A stretch of DNA of 64,000 nt from JASHPR01 sp963833885 (GTDB lineage: Bacteria > Actinomycetota > Actinomycetes > Streptosporangiales > Streptosporangiaceae), in NCBI GenBank assembly GCA_963833885.1, contig CAWHZU010000003.1, positions 124,001 to 188,000 on the forward strand, in the 5' to 3' direction. A program made the translations under genes and the position numbers. Under the pieces are notes generated by a model that did no database searches, was not told the origin of the DNA, and saw only the letters and a list, made by a program, of their open reading frames with translations. Shown here in pieces: positions 24,187 to 31,734 of the stretch; the first letter of the stretch is position 1; every line of letters starts with the position of its first letter.

Positions 24187-25816
24187 GGGACCCCCCGACG
24201 ATCTGGCTCAGTTCCTCGACCACCAGCCGCCTGATCTCCTCCCGCAGCGCCGCCATGTCGCCATTGGCCAGCCCGCGGTCCGATCCGCCCGCCCCGCCCG
24301 CCCAGCCGCGTCGAATGCCAGCGGAGCGTGTGCCGGGCCCGATCGCGGCGGCCGTGCACTCGGCCTCGGTCATGTTCGACGCGTACGGGTACGGCGGCAC
24401 CGGCCCGGCCGGCGACTCCCACGGGATGAGCCCGGAGAAGTTGCCGAACGGCTCGGCCGGGTCGCTGTTGTAGGCCAGCCTGGTCCACTGCACGAAGTGC
24501 TTCGGCTGCAGGTTCTCCGCCACGGACGAGCCGCCGAAGAAGCCGGTGCCGACCGTCATCGTCGGCGGGAGGTTGGTCTGGATCCCGGAGCTGCCCAGGC
24601 TGTTGCCGGCGTTCACCGTGACCCGCAGTACGTCGACGGCGGCGCCGAAATCCATGATCGTGCGCGGGTCGCTGCTGTGAATCGACGCGGAGTGGCCCTT
24701 GCCGCCGATCCGCAGCACCGCCCGCGCGGCGTCGATGCCCCGCCGCGCGGTCGGCACCCTGACCAGGCCGAGCACCGGGCACAGCTTCTCGTGCGCGAGC
24801 GGCTCCTCGGGGACCACCAGGTCGAAGGGAGCGAGCAGCACCCGGGTGGTGCCCGGGACCCTGATGCCCGCCTCGCCCGCGATCCACGAGGCGTCCTTGC
24901 CGACGAAGCGGATGTCGAAGCGGCCACCGGGGAACAGCGCGTCCCGGACCTTCGCGGCCTGCTCCGCGTCCAGCAGGAACGCGCCCTCGCGCTTGAGGTG
25001 GCGCAGCAGCGTCGCGGCCGCCGGCTCCTCCACGATCAGCACCGATTCGTTGGTGCACAGGATCGAGTTGTCGAAGCTCTTGCTGTCCACGATCCGCTTG
25101 GCCGCCTTGGCCAGGTCGGCGCTGGCGTCCACGAGCACCGGCACGTTGCCGGGGCCGACGCCGATCGCCGGGGTGCCCGACGTGTACGCGGCGCGCACCA
25201 CGGGGACGCCGCCGGTGGCGACGATCACCTGCGTGCGCTCGTCGGTCATCAGCGCGTTGATCAGCGGCACCGACGGCTCGTCCACTACCTGGATGACCCC
25301 GTCGGGCGCGCCGGCCGCGACCGCGGCGTCGGCGAGCGTCCTGGCGGCGTCGGCGCAGCACTCGCGGGCCAGCGGGTGCGGGCTGATGATGACGACGGAC
25401 CGGGTCATCAGCGCCAGCAGCGCTTTGAAGAACACCGTCGCGACCGGGTTGGTCGACGGGGTGAGCGCGAGCACCACCCCGGCCGGCCGCGGCAGCTCGA
25501 CCATCTTCGCGGCCGGGTCGAACCGGGGGGTCACGTAGTCGTGCCCCGCGTACGTCTCGACCAGCCCGGTGCTGCATGCGACGTTCTTGAGCACCTTGTG
25601 GTCGGCCACGCCGAACCCGGTCTCGCGCACCGCCCACTCGGCGTACTCCCGGGCCTTGGCCGCGCCCGCCTGCGCCGCTGCGTGCACCACCCGGTCCACG
25701 GCCGCCTTGTCGTAGCGCGCGTACGCCCGTGCGGCCCACTCGGCGCGCTGCAGCATCGCCCGCGCCCTGGGCACCCCGGCGGGGTCGGTGATCAGGTCGA
25801 TCGTGATCTCGCTCAT
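24179..25816 (-). CDS. Acylating aldehyde dehydrogenase with C-terminal encapsulation-type helix
   Basis: 545-residue CoA-acylating aldehyde dehydrogenase of the PduP/EutE/AdhE-N branch: LALTPSTNPVATVFFKAL, GVGPGNVPVLV, catalytic C254 in DNSILCTNES, and a late HFVQWTRLAYN segment. It would turn an aldehyde such as propanal into acyl-CoA with NAD. After a Gly-rich linker (about residues 490-518) the last 25 residues (MAALREEIRRLVVEELSQIV) form an amphipathic helix like known encapsulation peptides, so it is the signature cargo enzyme. It overlaps the PLP-enzyme stop by 4 bases and the BMC-T start by 8 bases. Confidence 0.93.
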   Translation of the reverse strand: MSEITIDLITDPAGVPRARAMLQRAEWAARAYARYDKAAVDRVVHAAAQAGAAKAREYAEWAVRETGFGVADHKVLKNVACSTGLVETYAGHDYVTPRFDPAAKMVELPRPAGVVLALTPSTNPVATVFFKALLALMTRSVVIISPHPLARECCADAARTLADAAVAAGAPDGVIQVVDEPSVPLINALMTDERTQVIVATGGVPVVRAAYTSGTPAIGVGPGNVPVLVDASADLAKAAKRIVDSKSFDNSILCTNESVLIVEEPAAATLLRHLKREGAFLLDAEQAAKVRDALFPGGRFDIRFVGKDASWIAGEAGIRVPGTTRVLLAPFDLVVPEEPLAHEKLCPVLGLVRVPTARRGIDAARAVLRIGGKGHSASIHSSDPRTIMDFGAAVDVLRVTVNAGNSLGSSGIQTNLPPTMTVGTGFFGGSSVAENLQPKHFVQWTRLAYNSDPAEPFGNFSGLIPWESPAGPVPPYPYASNMTEAECTAAAIGPGTRSAGIRRGWAGGAGGSDRGLANGDMAALREEIRRLVVEELSQIVGGSRG

Positions 25817-27093
25817 CGGACGTTCCTGCCTGAGCGGGCGTCGGCCGCGGCCTTGCCGATGGCCACCTCGACGCGGTCCAGCAGTTCCTCGGACAGCGAG
25901 GGGGTCATCAGCACCCCTGGCTTGAACTGAAGGACGCGCGGATCGAGTGTGGAGAAGATCGCCCACACCCCGTTCTCGTAGAGCCGCTTCATGACGAACT
26001 TGGCGCCCTGCGGGTGGTCGAACTCGAGCCCCATCACGAGACCGTCCTGGCGGATGCCGGTGAACCAGTCCGGGTACAGGCCCTGGATCCGGCGCAGCCC
26101 CTGGCCGATCAGGTCGGCGATGTAGTGCACCATCGACCGGATCTCCGGGCGGCAGGTGATCTCCAGGGTCTTCAGCGCGGCTACGCAGCCCAGCTCGGCA
26201 CCGCCGAAGGTGGACATGTGGCCGAAGCCGTCCTCGGTCAGCCAGCCGGCCGCCTGCTCGCTCACCAGCACGGCGCTGATCGGGTACATGCCGCCGGAGA
26301 TGCCCTTGCCGGTGACCAGCATGTCCGGCGCGACGCCGTGCTTGGTGATCGCCCACAGCTCCCCGGTCCGCATCAGCCCGGTCTGCACCTCGTCGGCGAT
26401 GTACAGCGCGCCGTGGCGCTCGCACAGCCGCTTGATCGCGGCCAGGTAGCCGGGGGCCGGCAACGGGAAGCCGTAGGTCGCCGGGATCGTCTCCATGATC
26501 ACCGCCGCGACGTCGTTGCCGCGCAGCGCTTCCTCCATCGCGCCGAGATCATTGAACGGGACGTGCACAAATTCCTCTGGCTGGTCCGCGAGGAACAGCG
26601 CCGCGAACCGCTCGTCGCCGGTGGCGACGGCCAGGCCGGTATGCCCGTGGTAGGCCTTGGCGATAGAGACGATCTTGCGCCGCTTGGTCGTGTGCCTGGC
26701 GGTCTTCAGCGCGATGTCGATCGCCTCGGCGCCGCCGCTGCCGTACACCACCTTGGTCAGTCCGGCCGGGGCGGTGGAGACCAGCGCCTCGGCCAGGGCG
26801 GTGCGGGCCAGCGACGGGAAGTGGTGGTTGCCGATGTCGAAGTGCTGCATGGCCGCGGTCACCGCCGCCGTCACCTCGGGATTGCGGTGCCCCAGGTTGT
26901 AGGTGCCGCCGTTGAGGTGCACGTCGATGAGCCGCTTGCCCTCGACGTCGTAGATGAAGTAGTCCTCGCGCCGGTCGATGACCAGCGGGACGCCCGACTC
27001 GATCCAGAACTGGGTCTTGTCCGGGTTCCAGAACTGCTTCGACTTGGCGAGCATCTCGCCCTTGGACGCGAAGGTGATGAGCTCTTCAGCCAC
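25813..27093 (-). CDS. Class III PLP enzyme (aminotransferase or amino-alcohol-phosphate phospho-lyase)
   Basis: 426-residue fold-type I PLP enzyme of the class III aminotransferase family. It shows GSGGAEAIDIALKTAR (phosphate cup), YHGHTG, the cofactor-binding D234-E235 in IADEVQTG, and Schiff-base lysine K263 in VTGKGISGG. Members act as omega-transaminases or, in the ethanolamine-phosphate/aminopropanol-phosphate branch, as phospho-lyases giving aldehyde, ammonia and phosphate. With a kinase and an acylating aldehyde dehydrogenase in the same operon, the phospho-lyase role fits best; transaminase is the alternative. GTG 27093 follows GGAGG at 5 bases. It is the first gene of the microcompartment operon. 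Confidence 0.88.
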   Translation of the reverse strand: MAEELITFASKGEMLAKSKQFWNPDKTQFWIESGVPLVIDRREDYFIYDVEGKRLIDVHLNGGTYNLGHRNPEVTAAVTAAMQHFDIGNHHFPSLARTALAEALVSTAPAGLTKVVYGSGGAEAIDIALKTARHTTKRRKIVSIAKAYHGHTGLAVATGDERFAALFLADQPEEFVHVPFNDLGAMEEALRGNDVAAVIMETIPATYGFPLPAPGYLAAIKRLCERHGALYIADEVQTGLMRTGELWAITKHGVAPDMLVTGKGISGGMYPISAVLVSEQAAGWLTEDGFGHMSTFGGAELGCVAALKTLEITCRPEIRSMVHYIADLIGQGLRRIQGLYPDWFTGIRQDGLVMGLEFDHPQGAKFVMKRLYENGVWAIFSTLDPRVLQFKPGVLMTPSLSEELLDRVEVAIGKAAADARSGRNVR

Positions 27094-27118
27094 AGCCACC
27101 TCCGTACGGCCTACTTCG

Positions 27119-27148
27119 GGTTCAACCAAATAGCATTCTGTGTGAACC
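27119..27148 (-). promoter_or_regulatory. Inverted repeat GGTTCA-N18-TGAACC over the microcompartment promoter
   Basis: Six-base perfect arms at 27119-27124 and 27143-27148 lie 26 bases upstream of the first gene of the microcompartment operon and overlap the predicted -10 and spacer of the promoter at 27130-27160. The position suits a repressor, most simply the HutC-type GntR protein encoded in the operon; this is inferred. Confidence 0.45.
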
Positions 27149-27160
27149 GTTTAGTGTCAA
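27130..27160 (-). promoter_or_regulatory. Probable sigma-70-type promoter of the microcompartment operon
   Basis: On the minus strand a perfect TTGACA (27160-27155) is followed after 19 bases by TGCTAT (27135-27130), or after 17 bases by AATGCT. It lies about 40 bases upstream of the PLP-enzyme start. The local AT content is above the window average. No cobalamin riboswitch-like B12 box is seen in the 272-base divergent region. Confidence 0.5.
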
Positions 27161-27291
27161 GAGGTCACGCATGGGCCGCATCGCGTAGACCAGAACACTT
27201 GCCCACGATCCTCGGTCGATCACTCCACAGAGCGAACAACCAGCAACAACCAGGGAACGACCGGGGAACGCGTGGCTTCCGGCCGGTGAGC

Positions 27292-27321
27292 GTCCGGTCT
27301 ATCCTCAACTCCGAGCCGGAC
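27292..27321. promoter_or_regulatory. Inverted repeat GTCCGG-N18-CCGGAC before ligase 3
   Basis: Six-base perfect arms with an 18-base spacer end 44 bases before the GTG of the third glutamine-synthetase-like gene. The arm/spacer geometry equals that of the repeat at 27119-27148, though the arm sequences differ. It also contains GGTCT (27296-27300), a half site of the island palindrome. Function is inferred. Confidence 0.3.
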
Positions 27322-27365
27322 CTAAGAGGTCAACTCAAAGCAGACCAGATGCAAAGGGGTGGATC

Positions 27366-28778
27366 GTGAGCACGTCCGGGATCCCAGCCAGCCGCGACGG
27401 TTTCGCCCGGTGGTGCGAGGCCGAGGGCATCCATACCGTGGTCGCGGGCGCTGCCGACACGCACGGAATCTGGCGCGGCAAGCGGCTTGGCGTGGCCGAC
27501 TTCCTGGCCAAGATCGACCACGGCATCCCGTTCAGCGATGTGGTCCTCGTCCTCACCCACTCCGAGGACACCGACGAGGGGCAGGAACTGGTCGAGCCGC
27601 CGGACGGGGCGGCGTACCCGCTGTATTTCCCCCGCAAGGAGCACGGCTTTCCGGACATCTTCGTCAAGCCGGACCTGGGCACGACGCGGCGGCTGCCGTG
27701 GCATCCGGGCACGGTCGGCGTGCTCGGCGACTATCACCTCCCCAATGGCGAGCCGGTGCCGCTCGACCCGAGGATCCTGCTCCGGCGCATGATCGACCGG
27801 GCCCGTTCGCACGGTTTCGAGCCGAAGATCGGGATCGAGTACGAGTTCTACGTCTTCCGCGGTGATCTCGCCGCGCTGAGGGACTCCGGCTGGCGGCTGG
27901 AGCCGATCCGGACGAGGCCCTACACCTACGGCGTCTACGGCGGCAGCCTGGACGAGGACCTGATCGCCACCATCCGGCACCAGCTCGCCGAGGCCGGGAT
28001 CCAGATCGAGGCCTGCAACCCGGAAACCGGTCCGGGGCAATTCGAGCTGAACATCCACTACGACGACGCCCTCAAGGCGGCCGACGACGGCTTCGTGTAC
28101 AAGAACGGGATCAAGGAAATCGTGGCCGGGCGCGGGATGATGGCCTCGTTCATGGCCAAGCCCCGCCGGGACTGGGCCGGGTCGTCGTGCCACATCCATC
28201 AGTCACTCTGGGAAGCGGGCACCGGAGCGAACGCGTTCTTCGCCCGCGACGGCGGCGACGAGCTGTCCGAGCTGGGGCAGCACTACGCGGGCGGGCTGCT
28301 GTCCACCATGCGGGAGTTCACCGCGCTGTTCGCGCCGACGCCGAACTCCTACAAGCGGTTTGCCCCGTACTCATGGGCGGGCACGAGCGTCAGCTGGAGC
28401 TATGACAACCGGTCGACCGGGATCCGGGCGATCACGGAGCACCAGGAGGCCACGCGGCTCGAGCACCGGCTGCCCGGAGCCGACACCAACCCGTACATCG
28501 TGATCGCCTCCTGCCTGGCCGCGGGCCTGCACGGGATCGAGCAGAAGATCCGGCCGCCCGCGGTCTACGAGGGCGACGCCTACGCCACCGACCAGCTCGA
28601 GGTCGTTCCCGAGTCGCTCGAGGAGGCGCTCGACCTGCTGGAGGGCAGCCAGGTTGCGCGCGAGATGCTCGGCGAGGACTTCGTCCAGCACTACGTCCTG
28701 ATGAAGCGGTTCGAGGCGGACAAGTACCGGCAGCAGGTGTCGGAGTGGGAGGTCCGCCGCTACGCCGAGATGGCCTGA
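27366..28778 (+). CDS. Glutamine-synthetase-like ligase 3 (gamma-glutamyl-amine synthetase type)
   Basis: 470-residue glutamine synthetase superfamily enzyme. It has IEYEFYVF, GPGQFELNIHYDDALKAADD, FMAKP, SSCHIHQSLWE, NSYKRF, WSYDNRSTGIRA and LEHRLPGADTNPYI, all ordered as in catabolic gamma-glutamyl-amine ligases. The N-terminal region (GIWRGKRLGVADFL) matches the usual start-of-barrel segment. GTG 27366 has AGGGGTGG just upstream. It is transcribed divergently from the microcompartment operon with a 272-base shared control region, so it probably belongs to the same response, perhaps trapping the amine substrate or detoxifying excess amine. Confidence 0.9.
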   Translation: MSTSGIPASRDGFARWCEAEGIHTVVAGAADTHGIWRGKRLGVADFLAKIDHGIPFSDVVLVLTHSEDTDEGQELVEPPDGAAYPLYFPRKEHGFPDIFVKPDLGTTRRLPWHPGTVGVLGDYHLPNGEPVPLDPRILLRRMIDRARSHGFEPKIGIEYEFYVFRGDLAALRDSGWRLEPIRTRPYTYGVYGGSLDEDLIATIRHQLAEAGIQIEACNPETGPGQFELNIHYDDALKAADDGFVYKNGIKEIVAGRGMMASFMAKPRRDWAGSSCHIHQSLWEAGTGANAFFARDGGDELSELGQHYAGGLLSTMREFTALFAPTPNSYKRFAPYSWAGTSVSWSYDNRSTGIRAITEHQEATRLEHRLPGADTNPYIVIASCLAAGLHGIEQKIRPPAVYEGDAYATDQLEVVPESLEEALDLLEGSQVAREMLGEDFVQHYVLMKRFEADKYRQQVSEWEVRRYAEMA

Positions 28779-28872
28779 CCTCGTCCATGGGCAGCCTGCC
28801 CCTCCCAGGGGCTCATCGGTCAGCTTGGCCCGGAAGGCAGCCCGCCCGCCAGCCTTGACCCCCGAAGGTAAA

Positions 28873-28889
28873 GGTATGACACTTAGACC
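28873..28889. promoter_or_regulatory. Palindromic operator, site D
   Basis: GGTAT-N7-AGACC matches the core at 1412-1428 with one mismatch and identical spacing. It lies 76 bases upstream of the luciferase-like/hydrolase/SDR operon, in the 186-base gap after ligase 3. With sites A and B it makes three well-placed copies of one motif in 29 kb. Confidence 0.45.
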
Positions 28890-28964
28890 AAAGGCCTGTT
28901 GGGAACGGGCTTTTGGGCGTGCTGGAAAGCGGGCCTGTTGTGAGGCGGGCTGTTGGGAGGCGGC

Positions 28965-30068
28965 ATGGCTGCAGCCGCGGATGTCGAGTTCGGGTGCGTG
29001 GTAGCCGCGGCCGGGGCTCCCGACGCGAGCGACCGTGACCTGTACCGCGGCATGCTGGCCGACTGCGAGCTCTACGCGCAGCTGGGTTACGACACGGCCT
29101 GGGTGCTGGAGCACCACTTCAGCGACTACTTCCCGACGCCGGATCCGGCACTGCTCATCGCCCACCTGGCCGGGCGGTACCCGGAGCTGAGCTACGGGGC
29201 GTGCGTGATCGTCACCCCGTGGCACCACCCGCTGCGGCTGGCGGGCCAGATCGCGATGCTGACCGAGTTCACCGACCGGCCGCTGCATCTTGGCCTCGGG
29301 CGCGGCACCGCGAAGCTGGAGTTCGACGCGTTCGGCCTGGACATGGGGGAGGCGAGGCAGCGGTTCGCCGAGACGTGGGAGATCCTGCGGCTCGGGATGA
29401 CCGGCGAGCCGTTCAGCTACCCTGGCAAGCTCAGGCCGGTCACGCAGCCGGTCCGGATCCGGCCCGAGCCGCAGACCGGGCAGCTGCATTTCTACGGCGC
29501 CATCGGCAGCCCGGACAGCGCCGCCATCATGGCCAGGCTCGGGCTTGCGCCGTTGTGCAACACGATCGGCGACATCCAGCAGCAGGCCGACACGCTGCGG
29601 GCCTGGGCGGCGGCGGCCGTCGAAGCTGGCCATAGTACGGCGGGAGCCGCGTTCCCGATCATGATCGACTGCATCGTCGCGGACACCGACGAGGAGGCGA
29701 TCAGCGAGGCCTGCAGGTACAAGCCGCGCTTCATGCAGGCGCAGATCGATCACTACGCCCCGCACGCCACGGACTGGGTGAACACGCCGGGATACGCGGC
29801 GTGGCAGCGGATCTTCGCGGGGATGGAGCGGCGGACCCGCCCCGAGGGCATCGTGCCGTGGTGCGAGTGGCAGCTGGTCGGCTCGCCCGAAACGGTCCGG
29901 CGCAAGCTCCAGGCCTATCTCGACATCGGCTTCAACCACATCATCCTGCATTTCGCCACGCCCGGAATCCCGGTCGCCGTCCGGCACAAGTGGGCGACCC
30001 GTTTTGCCAATGACGTGGCACCGCACATCAGCTCGCGCCTGGCCGGCGCGGTGACCCGAGAGGGATAG
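28965..30068 (+). CDS. Luciferase-like (LLM class) flavin oxidoreductase
   Basis: 367-residue TIM-barrel flavin enzyme of the bacterial luciferase-like class, using FMNH2 or F420. Typical segments are YDTAWVLEHHFSDY (about 45), GACVIVTPWHHPLRLAGQIAMLTEF, LGLGRGTAKLEFDAFGLD and the closing VGSPETVRRKLQAYLDIGFNHIILH. Such proteins are monooxygenases or F420-dependent dehydrogenases on small organics. ATG 28965 is preceded by GGGAGG at 4 bases. It heads a four-gene operon with an alpha/beta hydrolase, an SDR and a second LLM enzyme; the next gene starts 3 bases later. Confidence 0.85.
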   Translation: MAAAADVEFGCVVAAAGAPDASDRDLYRGMLADCELYAQLGYDTAWVLEHHFSDYFPTPDPALLIAHLAGRYPELSYGACVIVTPWHHPLRLAGQIAMLTEFTDRPLHLGLGRGTAKLEFDAFGLDMGEARQRFAETWEILRLGMTGEPFSYPGKLRPVTQPVRIRPEPQTGQLHFYGAIGSPDSAAIMARLGLAPLCNTIGDIQQQADTLRAWAAAAVEAGHSTAGAAFPIMIDCIVADTDEEAISEACRYKPRFMQAQIDHYAPHATDWVNTPGYAAWQRIFAGMERRTRPEGIVPWCEWQLVGSPETVRRKLQAYLDIGFNHIILHFATPGIPVAVRHKWATRFANDVAPHISSRLAGAVTREG

Positions 30069-30071
30069 CCC

Positions 30072-30875
30072 ATGACACAGCAGGTGCGCGTCAACGATGT
30101 CACGTTCTCGGTGGAGACAGCGGGAAGCGGGCGGCCGATCGTCCTCATCCACGGCTGGACCATGAGCGGCCGGTTCTTCCAGCGCCAGGTGCCCGAGCTG
30201 TCCGAGAGCTTCCAGGTGATCGTCCCGGACCTGCGCGGGCACGGCGCCTCGGAGAAGGTGCTGAGCGGCCACACCGTGCCGCAGTACGCGGCCGACCTGC
30301 ATGCGATCCTGGCCGAGCTGTCGGTCGAGCGCCCGGTGCTGGTCGGCTGGTCGATGGGCGCGATGGTCGGCTATGAGTACCTCAGCGCGTACGGCAAGGA
30401 CGCCGTCGCCGGGCTGGTCGTCGTCGACCAGCCGCCGTCGGATTTCGCCTGGGACGACTACGAGTTCGGCGTGTTCACGATGAACGACCTGCGGGACACG
30501 AACGTGCAGCTGCAACAGGACCAGGCCGAGGTTGTGGGCGAGTTCAGCCAGCTCATGCTCCATGACCCGGACCCCGAGGCGCTGAAGTGGATGACCGCCG
30601 AGATCCTCCAGGTCCCGCCGGTGATCGGCAGCACGATCCTGCTCGACCAGACGCTGCGCGACTACCGCGAGTTCCTGCCGAAGATCGACGTCCCGACGCT
30701 GGTCCTGTTCGGTGAGGACGACAAGCTCACCAGCCCGCGGGCGGGTGCGTACATCGCCGAGCGCGTCCCCGGCGCCCGGCTGCAGACCTTCCCGGCGTCC
30801 AGCCACTGTCCGTTCTGGGAGGAGAGCCGGGCCTTCAACGAGGCGGTCGCTGCGTTCGCCGCGGGACTGCACTGA
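30072..30875 (+). CDS. Alpha/beta hydrolase
   Basis: 267-residue soluble hydrolase of the haloperoxidase/esterase-like group. HGWTMSG provides the oxyanion hole, GWSMGA the nucleophile serine (about residue 95), GEDDKL the acid and SSHCPFWEE the catalytic histidine. The second residue after HG is Trp as in non-haem haloperoxidase-type esterases. It is directly coupled to the luciferase-like gene upstream and probably hydrolyses an ester, lactone or C-C bond formed by that oxygenation. No signal peptide is present. Confidence 0.85.
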   Translation: MTQQVRVNDVTFSVETAGSGRPIVLIHGWTMSGRFFQRQVPELSESFQVIVPDLRGHGASEKVLSGHTVPQYAADLHAILAELSVERPVLVGWSMGAMVGYEYLSAYGKDAVAGLVVVDQPPSDFAWDDYEFGVFTMNDLRDTNVQLQQDQAEVVGEFSQLMLHDPDPEALKWMTAEILQVPPVIGSTILLDQTLRDYREFLPKIDVPTLVLFGEDDKLTSPRAGAYIAERVPGARLQTFPASSHCPFWEESRAFNEAVAAFAAGLH

Positions 30876-30924
30876 CCTCGACCAGCCGCGCGGCGGGGCT
30901 GGCAGCCGGAGGAACGGAGCGGGC

Positions 30925-31680
30925 ATGCAGGGTCTGGACGGCCAGGTGGCCATCGTCACCGGGGGCGCGCAGGGAATCGGTTTCGGCATCGCGACCGTCC
31001 TGCGGGCCGAAGGCGCGAACGTCGTCGTCGCCGACGTGGACGAGGCTGCGGCAAAGGCCGCCGCATCGGCCCTGAGCAAGGACGGTGAGCACGCGCTTGC
31101 CGTGCACACCGACGTGACCGACCGGGATTCGGTCGCGCGCATGGCGGCCGCTGCTGTGCAGCGGTGGGGCCGGATCGACATCCTGGCCGCAAACGCTGGT
31201 ATATATCCGGCAGTCCCGCTCCGGGACCTCGATCCCGGAGTGTGGGACCAGGTCATGGCGGTCAACGCCAGGGGAGCGCTGTTCGCGATTCAGGCCTGCC
31301 TGCCGCAAATGACCGGGCAGGGCTACGGCCGCATCGTCCTGACGTCGTCGATCACTGGCCCGCTGGTCGCTGCGCCGGAATTTGGCCACTACGCGGCGTC
31401 CAAGGCCGCGATGCTCGGCCTGATGCGAGCCGCGGCCCTCGAGGTCATCCGCGACGGCATCACGATCAACGCCGTCATGCCCGGCAACATCCGCACCGAG
31501 GGGTTCACTGAGAAGACGGCTCCAGAGCACCAGGCGCGGATGCTGGAGCACATCCCGCTCGGGGTGCTCGGCGAGCCAGAGGATGTCGGATGGGCGGTCC
31601 GTTATCTGGCCGCTCGCGAGGCTCGCTATGTTACGGGTCAGACGCTGGTCATCGACGGCGGCCAGGTCCTGCCCGAATGA
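30925..31680 (+). CDS. SDR dehydrogenase, third amino-alcohol-dehydrogenase-like paralogue
   Basis: 251-residue NAD(P)-dependent short-chain dehydrogenase. Cofactor loop TGGAQGIGFG, ANAGIYPAV, SSITGPLV (catalytic Ser), HYAASKAA (Tyr-Lys), NAVMPGNIRTEG and GGQVLPE. The acidic residue after the second strand (VADVDEAAA) suggests NAD rather than NADP preference. It shares the SSITGP/PGNIxTEG/GGQxLPE signature with the SDRs at 4471 and 19933. AGCCGGAGGAAC precedes the ATG. It sits in the LLM/hydrolase operon. Confidence 0.87.
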   Translation: MQGLDGQVAIVTGGAQGIGFGIATVLRAEGANVVVADVDEAAAKAAASALSKDGEHALAVHTDVTDRDSVARMAAAAVQRWGRIDILAANAGIYPAVPLRDLDPGVWDQVMAVNARGALFAIQACLPQMTGQGYGRIVLTSSITGPLVAAPEFGHYAASKAAMLGLMRAAALEVIRDGITINAVMPGNIRTEGFTEKTAPEHQARMLEHIPLGVLGEPEDVGWAVRYLAAREARYVTGQTLVIDGGQVLPE

Positions 31681-31734
31681 GCGGGGCCGCCGGGCCTGCC
31701 GGGGCCCGCGGCAGCGGCGAAAGGGGCGCGTGTC

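Noticed and set aside
27094..27365. Cobalamin riboswitch before the microcompartment operon
   Set aside because: No B12-box-like consensus or suitable stem set is visible on the minus strand, and the promoter leaves only a short leader.
28900..28964. Short GGGC(T)GTTG repeats before the LLM gene
   Set aside because: Imperfect, without constant spacing, and explained by local GC-rich low complexity.
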